From: Chitinibacter sp046530675
GTDB taxonomy: Bacteria > Pseudomonadota > Gammaproteobacteria > Burkholderiales > Chitinibacteraceae
Length of the DNA: 64,000 nt
Direction: 5' to 3'
Assembly: GCF_046530675.1 (NCBI RefSeq)
Contig: NZ_CP172558.1
Location: 2,170,001-2,234,000 of the forward strand
The notes beneath the pieces are model-generated. The model was not told the DNA's origin. It did not search any database and saw only the letters and a list, made by a program, of their open reading frames with translations. The position numbers and the translations under genes are program-made. Positions within the stretch are counted from its first letter, which is position 1. Every line of letters begins with the position of its first letter. Positions 1-8,056 of this stretch are shown here, piece by piece.

Positions 1-348
1 GTGAAAGTGGTGATCAAACTTGCAGGTGAAAAAGGTGTGATGAGTTCACCTGAGGGTGAACCCGCTGTCGTAGAGTCATCCGTCACGGATGGAGAGCTGG
101 CTCCGGCTGTCGTGCAGCAAGCCAACGTCAGAGCAGGGCCGCCCACAACGCGCGAAGAGGCACTGCGGCGCCTGAACGAAATCGCCGAATTTTATCGCAC
201 GACCGAGCCGCATAGCCCGGTTTCCTATCTGGTCGACAAGGCCGTGCGCTGGGGCAATATGCGCCTGGATGAATGGATTCGCGAGGTGGTCAGGGACGAC
301 TCCACCCGCCGTAATCTGAAAGATATGCTCGGGTATAGCGAGGAATAA
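1..348 (+). CDS. tssA: TssA, type VI secretion protein, 3' end only (cut by window edge)
   Basis: The last 115 codons of a longer gene; the GTG at base 1 is probably an internal valine, since the frame is open to the edge. The end of the protein has the TssA C-terminal pattern: a helix with REEALRRLNEIAEFY, then TEPHSPVSYLVDKAVRWG and LDEWIREVV. TssA proteins prime and cap the T6SS tail sheath next to the baseplate and membrane complex. The stop codon overlaps the tssJ start by one base (TAATG), so the two are translationally coupled. The preceding Glu/Val/Ala-rich stretch looks like the linker before this domain. The family call is from recognised sequence pattern. Confidence 0.8.
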   Translation: MKVVIKLAGEKGVMSSPEGEPAVVESSVTDGELAPAVVQQANVRAGPPTTREEALRRLNEIAEFYRTTEPHSPVSYLVDKAVRWGNMRLDEWIREVVRDDSTRRNLKDMLGYSEE

Positions 349-989
349 TGCGCAAGTTTCTCGTCGTTCTGCTGCTGGGATTCGCCGGGCTGTTGTCAGG
401 GTGCAGCTCTCTGAATCAGGCCATGGGCGGTAATAGCGAAAAAGACGCCTTGATTCAGGCCAGCTGGGGTTTTGCCGCAGAAGGGATTGCCATCAAAGTG
501 GATGCCAGCCCGGCATTGAATTTTTATGATGCCCAGCCGCATCCGCTGGTGCTGGCGGTTGTGCAATTGACCGAGAGTACCCCGTTTTATCAATTGCTGG
601 CAGACGAAAACCAGCTGACGAAAATCCTGCAAGGCGACAAGCCGCCTGCGGCTTTTTTGAGTATCCGGCGCTATGCCATTTTGCCCGGCCAGCAGGCATT
701 GATCAGACTGGATCGCAGTCAGAATACGCGCTTGATCGGAGTGATTCCTGCTTACTTTGGCGAAAACATTGCCAAATCGGCACGCCTGTTCAATGTGCCG
801 CTTACCGTCGATAAAAGCGGCCTGATTGTCAGTGAGTACAAAGCTGAAGCTGCCGTGTCCGAGCTGACGCTAAAGCTGGGAGAGGATGCCTTGCTCAGTG
901 GCTCGATCGCGGCGCTTTCGCCCGAGGTCCCCCAGCAGGGGGAGACCGGCCCCCCCGATGAAACGGGTGCCATTCAATTGAGTGACTAG
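348..989 (+). CDS. tssJ: TssJ, outer-membrane lipoprotein of the T6SS membrane complex
   Basis: 213 aa. The N-terminus is a type II signal peptide: two basic residues, a hydrophobic stretch and lipobox LLSGC with the lipidated Cys at 19. TssJ is anchored in the outer membrane and holds the periplasmic part of TssM, forming the TssJLM envelope complex. The body (about 40-180) matches the transthyretin-like TssJ domain in length and in the FYQLL ... ILPGQ ... IGVIPAYF pattern. The tail from about 185 is Pro/Glu/Gly-rich and likely disordered. It sits between tssA and tssK, with a 97-bp gap before tssK, in the same direction. Confidence 0.85.
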   Translation: MRKFLVVLLLGFAGLLSGCSSLNQAMGGNSEKDALIQASWGFAAEGIAIKVDASPALNFYDAQPHPLVLAVVQLTESTPFYQLLADENQLTKILQGDKPPAAFLSIRRYAILPGQQALIRLDRSQNTRLIGVIPAYFGENIAKSARLFNVPLTVDKSGLIVSEYKAEAAVSELTLKLGEDALLSGSIAALSPEVPQQGETGPPDETGAIQLSD

Positions 990-1086
990 ATTCGCCGCAG
1001 GGACAAGCAAATTTCAGGCCGCATTGCCTTAACAGAACGAAAGCAAGGCATAATCTCACCAGACCAGCGCCAAAAGAGCGAAAAGA

Positions 1087-2475
1087 ATGGAAATCAAGAA
1101 ACCGGTATATTGGCATCAGGGGCTATTTTTACAGCCACAGCATTTTCAGCTAACGGATTTGCACGCCCGTTTTCGCCTGAAGCCATTCCTTGAAGTCGGA
1201 TTACCCTATTTTTGGGGAATTGGTGAACTCAATATCAACGAAGCCGCGCTGGCGACCCGGATATTTGAGGTGCAATCGGCTCATGTGCTGTTCAAAGATG
1301 GCACCTACCTTGAATATCCCGGTAATGCCGTGCTCAAAGCGCGTTCTTTTGATGGCGTCTGGAAGGACCCCAACAAACCTCTGCCCGTTTATTTCGGGAT
1401 CAAAAAACTGAGTTTGTCAGAACCGAATGTGGCGGTGGTACGCGAATTGCAAGACGGCGCGGATATGAATATTCGCTGCGTGACCTCGCATGAAGCTGAA
1501 GAATTCCGCGACATCCATTCCGATGGCCCTTTGGCTGAAGTCAAAAGTCTCAATTATGTGATCCGCATTTTGTGGGAAGACGAGCTGGAAAAATTTACCG
1601 ATTACGAAATCATTCCAGTCGCGGTGGTCGAACGTCATGCAGAAACAGTGCGGCTGTCGCCCCGTTTTATTCCGCCGAGTTACACCTTGGGCAGCGCGCC
1701 GGCCTTGTACAATCTGGTCAAGGAAATTCGTGACGACGTTTCAGGGCGTGCTCATCAGCTGGAGCAATACAAAAGCCCGCGTGAAATGCAGAAGGCCGAG
1801 TTTGACGCCAGCTATATGGTCTTCCTGCTGGCGTTACGCACACTAAACAGGTATACGCCTTTACTGCACCATTTTATCGAATCTCCACAGGTACACCCGT
1901 GGGAGGTATATGGTGTGCTGCGGCAGATGGTCGGTGAGCTGTCCTCGTTTTCAGAGCGCTGCAATATGCTTGGCGAATTCGCGGATGGCACCCCCGGATT
2001 GCCGCAATACAATCATCATGATCTGGCGCATGGCCTGTTTGCCGCTCAAACCCTGATCAACCAATTGCTCAATGAGATCTCGGTTGGCCCCGAGTTTCTG
2101 GTCTTTCTCGAGCCGCGCGATGCCTATCTGGCCGCCGATTTGCCGAAGCAGTTTTTCAGCGGGCGCAATCGTTTCTATCTGGTTCTGCGCAGTGAAAGCG
2201 ATCCGGATGCTTTGGTCGATTCATTTCAGACCTCGGCCAAACTGGCCGCGATCAACGAGCTGCCAACACTGGTACGTCGTGCTTTGCCCGGTGTCGAGTT
2301 GAGCCATCTGCCCGTCGCGCCGCAAGGGCTGCCGCGCCGCGCTTATTCATTCTATTTCCGGGTTGAAACTGCTGCCGAGTCATGGGAGCTGGTCGAAAAG
2401 GATGGCAGCATCGCGCTGGACTGGCCTGATGCCCCTGCAGACCTGAAAGCTGAGCTGGTGGTATTGCGTCGATGA
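1087..2475 (+). CDS. tssK: TssK, T6SS baseplate subunit
   Basis: 462 aa, close to the usual length (about 440-450). It opens with the TssK signature KKPVYWHQGLFLQPQHFQ, and contains the family's central helical part and a C-terminal membrane-complex-binding domain ending in the LPRRAYSFYF region. TssK is a cytoplasmic trimer that links the baseplate to TssL and TssM. The ATG at 1087 is the first good start; the ribosome-binding site is weak. Its stop overlaps the start of tssL by four bases (ATGA), a standard coupling arrangement. Confidence 0.93.
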   Translation: MEIKKPVYWHQGLFLQPQHFQLTDLHARFRLKPFLEVGLPYFWGIGELNINEAALATRIFEVQSAHVLFKDGTYLEYPGNAVLKARSFDGVWKDPNKPLPVYFGIKKLSLSEPNVAVVRELQDGADMNIRCVTSHEAEEFRDIHSDGPLAEVKSLNYVIRILWEDELEKFTDYEIIPVAVVERHAETVRLSPRFIPPSYTLGSAPALYNLVKEIRDDVSGRAHQLEQYKSPREMQKAEFDASYMVFLLALRTLNRYTPLLHHFIESPQVHPWEVYGVLRQMVGELSSFSERCNMLGEFADGTPGLPQYNHHDLAHGLFAAQTLINQLLNEISVGPEFLVFLEPRDAYLAADLPKQFFSGRNRFYLVLRSESDPDALVDSFQTSAKLAAINELPTLVRRALPGVELSHLPVAPQGLPRRAYSFYFRVETAAESWELVEKDGSIALDWPDAPADLKAELVVLRR

Positions 2476-3128
2476 AATTATCCGATTCATTTATCAAGCC
2501 TCTGGCCTATACCCGCTTGTTTCTGGATGCGCCCAATGCCGATGAGGCGGAATTCAGGCAACGGATTGAGCAGCAATTGGCCGAAGCCAGACTGAGTGCC
2601 ATGGATGCAGGGATCGCACGCAACGAGATCGAAAGCGCCATGTTTGCAGTTGTGGCCTGGATTGATGAAAGCGTGATGTGTTCGGAATGGGTTGGTGCTG
2701 ATTTCTGGCGTCGCAAGCCTTTGCAAAAAATCTACTTCAATACCACCAGGGCAGGCGTGGATTTCTTCAGTCGCCTGGAAGAGCTGCATGGCAATGAAGA
2801 TGATGTGCGTGAAGTCTTTTTTCTCTGTCTGTCGCTGGGCTTCAAGGGGCAGTATTCCGCAGATGGTGGGCGTTTCAAGCTGGAAGAAATCAAGGCGCGC
2901 GAGTTGAAAAGCCTGCTGGGCAAAGATGCAAGCCTGGAACACAACGCCTTGCTGTTTCCGGAAGCCTATGTGCAGGCTTCGGCTCTCCCTGTGACGCGTC
3001 GCTGGCAACCAACACGGACGACTGTGCTGCTGTTGTTGGCGCCACTGAGTATCTTGCTGATTTTATATATCGTATTTGCGCTTGTGCTGAGCAGCCAGGT
3101 CAATGATTTTCTACGGCTAATGCAATGA
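2472..3128 (+). CDS. tssL: TssL (DotU/IcmH family), T6SS inner-membrane protein, short form
   Basis: 218 aa. A cytoplasmic helical DotU domain (about 1-175, with the conserved CLSLGFKGQY at 119-128) is followed by one C-terminal membrane helix (about 184-207) and a very short periplasmic tail. TssL, TssM and TssJ make the envelope-spanning complex. This copy has no OmpA-like peptidoglycan-binding extension, so cell-wall anchoring must come from another subunit; the TssM encoded next carries a SPOR-like domain that could do this (inference). It overlaps tssK and tssM by four bases each. Confidence 0.92.
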   Translation: MKLSDSFIKPLAYTRLFLDAPNADEAEFRQRIEQQLAEARLSAMDAGIARNEIESAMFAVVAWIDESVMCSEWVGADFWRRKPLQKIYFNTTRAGVDFFSRLEELHGNEDDVREVFFLCLSLGFKGQYSADGGRFKLEEIKARELKSLLGKDASLEHNALLFPEAYVQASALPVTRRWQPTRTTVLLLLAPLSILLILYIVFALVLSSQVNDFLRLMQ

Positions 3129-6100
3129 TGAAAGTATTCGGATTATTAGTCGGACTCCTGATCCTGGCGCTTGGTTGCTGGGGCGTGGCGTTATGGAATG
3201 AGTGGCCGGTTTGGGCTGCCTTGTTCCTGTTTTTTGGCGTGCTGGGTTTGTATTTTCTGGTCCGCTGGATCATCAGGCTGGTCAAAGGCAGTCTGGCGCG
3301 AAGTCAGATGGCGACGCCGGTCGAGAAGCCGGAACCGGTACAAAGTGCCGAGTCTGCACTCAAAGCGAAATGGAAAGAGGCCATTTCCCTGCTGCGCAAT
3401 TCCAATCTGCGCCGATTAGGAAATCCTTTGTATGTCTTGCCTTGGTATATGGTCATCGGCCGTTCCGGTTCGGGAAAAACCACAGCGTTGACGCGGGCAC
3501 GGTTGTCGTCACCGCTCAAAAAACGCAGCTTTACGGGAAAGGTCGAGAGCACCCTGAATGTCGATTGGTGGTATTTCGATAAAGCCATCGTGCTTGATAC
3601 GGCAGGCCGCTATATCGAACCGGAAGAAATTGAAGCTGATCGGCAGGAATGGGAAAAAATGCTCGACCTGCTTGGCCGCTATCGCGCCAAGGAAGGTCTA
3701 AATGGGCTGGTGCTGACGATACAGGCCGATCACCTGCTCAACCCTGACGCGGATGTGTTGGCGAATGAGGGGCGGGTGATCCGCATGCGGATCGAGCAGA
3801 TGATCCGCTTGTTTGATAAACGCTTCCCGATCTATGTGCTGGTGACAAAATGCGATCAGCTGTATGGGCTGGAGGCCTGGAGCCAGTTACTGCCGGAAGG
3901 CGTGCTGGATCAGGCAATGGGTTATGTTGGCCTTGAAAGCATGCAGGAGCAGCTGGACGAAGCAGGGTTTGTTGACGCGGCATTCTCGCATGTGAGCACG
4001 CAACTGAAACGGCTGCAGCTGGCCATGATGCAAAGGCTGGAAAGTGCAGATCCTCGCCTGCTGCTGCTCCCCAGTGAGTTGCTGAAACTTCAGGAACCCC
4101 TGAAGGTCTTTCTTCGTCATGCGCTGGGCGACAGCCCCTATCTGGAAGATCCGTTTTTGCGCGGTGTGTTTTTCAGCAGCGGTGTGCAGCAAGGCGGCGC
4201 CGTTTCGAGCCTGTTGAAAGAGATCGCCCCTCAAGAGCCTGAGCATGCCCCGGTTTACAAGGGGCTGTTTTTGCATGATTTATTTGACCGGGTATTGCCC
4301 GGTGATCGCTACCTGCTTCATCCGGCAGCCTTGATCAGTCACTGGCGTCGCGCAACGCGGCATCTGGGCGCGATGGCCTGGTTGTTATTGTGTCTGGCTG
4401 CGGGCTGCTATTTGAGTTTTTCTTTTGTTCATAGCCTGAATACGCTGAACCAGATGCGCGATATGTATCCGGGCCAGCTCAGCCTGACCGGACAGTTGCG
4501 GCATGACATCGAGTCGCTGGATCAATTCAGAAGCTTTGTGTACTGGCTGGAACGTCGCGATGCACAGGTGGCAACACGCTATCTTGCTTTTGATGGCAGA
4601 GTCGCAGAAGTAGAAACGCAGATTAAAGCCAATTATGTTGCCAAGTTCCGCAAGTATATTTTACCGGGGCTGGACGATGCATTTAGCAATAAAATCGAGA
4701 GCCTGGCCAGTGCCGGGCAGTCAGAACTCTTGGCCGATTACATTCAGACTCTGGTGCGCAGGATCAATCTGGTTCAAGCGAGGCTGGAGAATGCCAGCCA
4801 TGAAGAACTGCGTAAAATGCCGCCGTTGTCCGGTGCGGTTCTGTTTGAAATGGATCCGGGCATTTCGCCCGAGGCTGCCAGCCATTTCAATGAAATGTAC
4901 GTTGCACTGCTTGCGTGGCAGCCCAATGACCTTTTTCGCCTGCAGCGTCTGGCTGTTTTGCGCAATGATTTGAATCAGATTGCGCTGAGCAGCAATGATT
5001 TCCACTGGATTATTGATTGGAGCGATGCGCAGCCTGATCTGAAAAAAGTTCGGCTGGCCGATTATTGGCAGGGAACACGCCAGGCTTCCGGTTTGCCGGA
5101 GATTTCCGCGGCGTTTACCGTTGACGGCAAAGCGCGTATTGATGCGTTTATGGCCGAAGTCAGAAAGAGCGCGCCGAATCAGGCCCGCTTTGATGAGAAA
5201 CTGCAGCAGTTCAATCAGTGGTACCTGACAGAAAAAATTCGCGTCTGGCGCGATTTTGCCTGGAATTTCCCGCAGGGCGAAGATCTGCTGCGCGGTGAAA
5301 ATGAATGGCGCAGCGTCATGGTCAGACTTACCGCCCAAAACAGCCCTTATACACAATTGGCGAATCGTCTGGTGAGCGAATTCAAAGGTGTAGCGCCAGA
5401 GCAAATGCCAGGCTGGCTGGCTTTGAATCAGCAATTATTCTCCATCCGCCAGCGCGCCAATCAACAGGGCATGATCAAAACCCCCGGAACCATTAATGAT
5501 ATCGGTGGCAAATTACTCAAGCAGTTTGCCGATGGCGGCAATATCGTTCAAGCCAAAACAGAACTGGAAATGCAATTTAAAGCGATTGGCGTTTATCAGG
5601 GCTATGAGTCGGCGTTGGGCAAGGTGGTGGCTGACAGTACATTAAGCATGGCGAAAGCGGCCCAGACTTCGGCTGATTTTCACGGCTTTGACGCTAATCC
5701 AAACACGAAGTCTGCATTGCAGGATGCGTACAGTCGTTTATCCGAATTGCGCAGCGTCATTCGCACTCAGGATGCAGAGGATCAAGTGGCCTGGGGATTA
5801 TTGGCGGGCCCCCTGCAATTGGCTGTGCGGTTTGCTGATCGGCAGGCCTCCTGCGTTTTGCAGAAAGACTGGGATTCCAAAGTAATCTGGCCGATGCAAT
5901 CTGCAACGGCCTTGCCGGAAATGCTCGATCAGCTTTATGGCGAGAAAGGCAGTGTCTGGGGCTTTTTGAATGGTTCGGCTAAACCGTTTGTCAGCCGAGG
6001 GCAGGATGCTTACCTTGCTGTTGAGACGCTGGGTCAGTCGGTGCCATTTACCGCTGAATTTATGCCTTTCATTAACGGCGCCATTGCGCATCAGGTAAGT

Positions 6101-7327
6101 CAGAAGGTGGCTCAACAACAGCAGCTGACAGAAGCGCAACGTGCCGAGTTGATCCTGCAGCAGCAAAAACAGACGCTGGCGGAGCAAAGCAAGCAAGCCG
6201 AGGCCAAGCTGAACGAATTGCAAAGCACGGCAGCCAGCCTTAAAGAGCAGGTCTACCCGGTAAAAATTACAGGTTTGCCGACAGGCTTGAATGAGGGAGC
6301 CAAAGCGAATGTGCTGGCGACGGTGCTGAGCGTTCAATGTGCCAACTCGCCATTTACCCTGAATAATCTGAATTTTTCGGTTACCGATTCACTCAACTGG
6401 TCACAGCAAAGTTGTGGTGATGCAACGCTGAAAATTCGCTTCCCTTCATTCAGTGTGAGTAAAAAATATCCGGACCCACAAGGCTTTCTGGCCTTCTTGC
6501 AAGACTTTCAGGCTGGTACTCATACCTTTGATGCGACTGATTTTCCTCGCGATAAAATGCGGCTGGATGCATTGAACATCAAGCAGATCCAGGTGCGTTA
6601 CCAGTTTGCCGGCGAAGATGCGGCATTAAAAAACATGCGGCAATTGGCATTGATTGCCGAAGAAAACAGCAAGGCCTTGCAGGAAAAGCAGGAAGCCAAG
6701 GCAATGCTGACCAATATTGAGCAGCAAGCCTTTCAGAGCAAAATGAATGGGGCTACACCCGGCCCTGTGCCCATGAAGGTACAGGTGCCAAGCCGGATCG
6801 GATTATGCTGGAACGAGGGCGGTAAAGTTAAGGCATCAGACAGGCCAGTGCGGCAGGTGATCGATGAATTAGTGGCCAAGACTATGTCCGACGCGGCCTC
6901 TCAAGCCGCATCCAGTGTGCCCTCCAAAGCGGCCATCAGTGAAAAACAGTCAGGTAGTCAGCGCTTGAAAATCGCAGTCGGTGACAACACCCCCCAGTTG
7001 AAAAAGGCAGTTAATCGTGCTGAGCAATGGCTCGCAAAAGAGGGGCGCTTTACCTTGCAAATCTGGCTGGCCGACTCCCCTGCCGCCGCAGAGAATATGC
7101 TGCGTCGGCTTTCGTCCGAAAGTGAGGGATTTTTGCTGGCCTACCCGACCATCGCAGGTGGGCGGCAAATCATTGCAATTGCCTCGGGGGATGTTCCGAG
7201 TGCAAAAGAAGCTCAGGCAGCTAAAACCGGCTTGGCTGACTCATTGAAGGCTCAAGGCCCGATGATCAGAAGTAGTCAGGGTATCCGTGCAGAGTTGAGC
7301 AAACAAAAATTCTTGCTTGTAGATTAG
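3125..7327 (+). CDS. tssM: TssM (IcmF family) with a C-terminal SPOR-like domain
   Basis: 1400 aa, longer than the usual 1100-1300. Two N-terminal membrane helices (about 4-24 and 28-50) are followed by a cytoplasmic NTPase-like domain with Walker A GRSGSGKTT at 112-120 and a VLDTAGRY switch at about 156-163, then a third membrane helix near 415-440. The rest is periplasmic: the IcmF-related region, a Gln-rich coiled coil around 990-1040, and the TssJ-binding C-terminal domain. After about 1295 comes an extra domain, FTLQIWLADS ... GLADSLKAQGPMIRS ... GIRAEL, which resembles the DamX-type SPOR domain that binds denuded peptidoglycan. It is the last gene of the cluster in this window; a degraded IS end starts at its stop codon. 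Confidence 0.93.
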   Translation: MMKVFGLLVGLLILALGCWGVALWNEWPVWAALFLFFGVLGLYFLVRWIIRLVKGSLARSQMATPVEKPEPVQSAESALKAKWKEAISLLRNSNLRRLGNPLYVLPWYMVIGRSGSGKTTALTRARLSSPLKKRSFTGKVESTLNVDWWYFDKAIVLDTAGRYIEPEEIEADRQEWEKMLDLLGRYRAKEGLNGLVLTIQADHLLNPDADVLANEGRVIRMRIEQMIRLFDKRFPIYVLVTKCDQLYGLEAWSQLLPEGVLDQAMGYVGLESMQEQLDEAGFVDAAFSHVSTQLKRLQLAMMQRLESADPRLLLLPSELLKLQEPLKVFLRHALGDSPYLEDPFLRGVFFSSGVQQGGAVSSLLKEIAPQEPEHAPVYKGLFLHDLFDRVLPGDRYLLHPAALISHWRRATRHLGAMAWLLLCLAAGCYLSFSFVHSLNTLNQMRDMYPGQLSLTGQLRHDIESLDQFRSFVYWLERRDAQVATRYLAFDGRVAEVETQIKANYVAKFRKYILPGLDDAFSNKIESLASAGQSELLADYIQTLVRRINLVQARLENASHEELRKMPPLSGAVLFEMDPGISPEAASHFNEMYVALLAWQPNDLFRLQRLAVLRNDLNQIALSSNDFHWIIDWSDAQPDLKKVRLADYWQGTRQASGLPEISAAFTVDGKARIDAFMAEVRKSAPNQARFDEKLQQFNQWYLTEKIRVWRDFAWNFPQGEDLLRGENEWRSVMVRLTAQNSPYTQLANRLVSEFKGVAPEQMPGWLALNQQLFSIRQRANQQGMIKTPGTINDIGGKLLKQFADGGNIVQAKTELEMQFKAIGVYQGYESALGKVVADSTLSMAKAAQTSADFHGFDANPNTKSALQDAYSRLSELRSVIRTQDAEDQVAWGLLAGPLQLAVRFADRQASCVLQKDWDSKVIWPMQSATALPEMLDQLYGEKGSVWGFLNGSAKPFVSRGQDAYLAVETLGQSVPFTAEFMPFINGAIAHQVSQKVAQQQQLTEAQRAELILQQQKQTLAEQSKQAEAKLNELQSTAASLKEQVYPVKITGLPTGLNEGAKANVLATVLSVQCANSPFTLNNLNFSVTDSLNWSQQSCGDATLKIRFPSFSVSKKYPDPQGFLAFLQDFQAGTHTFDATDFPRDKMRLDALNIKQIQVRYQFAGEDAALKNMRQLALIAEENSKALQEKQEAKAMLTNIEQQAFQSKMNGATPGPVPMKVQVPSRIGLCWNEGGKVKASDRPVRQVIDELVAKTMSDAASQAASSVPSKAAISEKQSGSQRLKIAVGDNTPQLKKAVNRAEQWLAKEGRFTLQIWLADSPAAAENMLRRLSSESEGFLLAYPTIAGGRQIIAIASGDVPSAKEAQAAKTGLADSLKAQGPMIRSSQGIRAELSKQKFLLVD

Positions 7328-7344
7328 GCTCTGTTGACGTTTTG
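7328..7344. mobile_element. Likely terminal inverted repeat of an IS5-type element
   Basis: The sequence beginning CTCTGTTGACGTTTTG, directly after the tssM stop, resembles IS5-family ends with a TGTTGAC core. It lies just outside the 3' end of the transposase remnant at 7352-7482. No matching second end was found in the following 500 bp. Confidence 0.5.
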
Positions 7345-7351
7345 CCGCCTC

Positions 7352-7482
7352 TTATCGCAACCACAGTAAAGTTGCGGAAAATGTCAGCATCGCCATGAAA
7401 TTGATCGCATTTTTTTGTAATGCATAGCGATTCTGCGGTAATACCTGAGCTTGCCAAACATGCACTCCACAGCATGGCACTC
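7352..7482 (-). pseudogene. IS5-family transposase, C-terminal remnant with a frameshift
   Basis: Read on the minus strand, one frame gives ECHAVECMFGKLRYYRRIA, then MHYKK; after an A7 run (7410-7416) the frame changes and continues NAINFMAMLTFSATLLWLR to a stop at 7352. Together they match the conserved C-terminal end of IS5-type DDE transposases (VE.MFGKLK.YRRIATRYEK pattern). Only about 43 codons remain, and the A7 slip breaks the frame. The remnant marks the border of the T6SS cluster. A true programmed frameshift is possible in IS5 elements, but the missing N-terminus makes this copy dead. Confidence 0.75.
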
Positions 7483-7810
7483 TTTGTAATGTCACCAATC
7501 GCATTTCCGCCGCTCTTTTCGATTCGTTTTCGGGGAAATAACAGCTTTTATACCGCGTGTTTTGAGCCATGCTGTTGTCGCCGATGATTTATTGACCTAT
7601 CTGCCGAGATTCGGCTGACCCACCCCAAAATCGTATTTTCCGATACGCTTCAATAGCATTCAACGTCATGTTGTGGGTCAATCAAATCTCGACGGCTGGG
7701 GCAAAATCACGTCGGCGCGAAACAAGCCAAGGGCATCTAACTGAAAACTGTGCACAGAACTGTGTACGGTCAAAAGGGCGTTACGGGAATGTGGTTCTGA
7801 TGGGGAATGA
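7483..7810. other. Non-coding stretch between the IS remnant and tRNA-Leu
   Basis: About 330 bp without a credible gene. It may hold further eroded IS sequence, since the remnant above must once have extended this way, but I cannot recognise any. GACCCAC near 7617 and GTGGGTC near 7674 form a short inverted pair. Nothing else stands out. Confidence 0.4.
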
Positions 7811-7811
7811 A

Positions 7812-7846
7812 AAAAGCCGCTAGGTTGTTGAAACCTAGCGGCTTTT
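7812..7846 (-). terminator. Rho-independent terminator of tRNA-Leu
   Basis: Perfect 15-bp stem (AAAAGCCGCTAGGTT with AACCTAGCGGCTTTT) and a 5-base loop, followed by a T run on the minus strand just downstream of the tRNA. Confidence 0.9.
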
Positions 7847-7852
7847 CGAATT

Positions 7853-7936
7853 TGGTGCCCAGGGTCGGACTCGAACCGACACACCTTGCGGCGGGGGATT
7901 TTGAGTCCCCTGCGTCTACCATTTCGCCACCTGGGC
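7853..7936 (-). tRNA. tRNA-Leu, anticodon CAA
   Basis: The minus strand folds into a complete cloverleaf: acceptor GCCCAGG/CCTGGGC, D arm with GGCGAAATGGTAGAC, anticodon arm GGGGA-CTCAAAA-TCCCC giving CAA, a variable arm around CGCCGCAAGGTGT, and T arm GTCGGTTCGAGTCCGAC. The 3' CCA is encoded. The enlarged variable arm fits tRNA-Leu; it reads UUG codons. Confidence 0.96.
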
Positions 7937-7958
7937 AGGTAACTGGTTTAGAGGGCGG

Positions 7959-7987
7959 ATTATTCATGATCTGCCGGGGCTTGGCAA
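7959..7987 (-). promoter_or_regulatory. Candidate sigma-70 promoter for tRNA-Leu
   Basis: On the minus strand TTGCCA (7982-7987), a 17-base spacer and AATAAT (7959-7964), ending about 22 bases before the tRNA 5' end. Confidence 0.5.
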
Positions 7988-8056
7988 GCAGAGCATGTGG
8001 GTTAAATGGATAGCGTATTGAATATTAAATGATTATTTTTTCTGTGCGGCAAAGCT

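Noticed and set aside
4290..4338. GGGTATTGCC in tssM, matching the repeat's left end
   Set aside because: No ATACCC-like right end at the 49-bp distance; coding sequence by chance.
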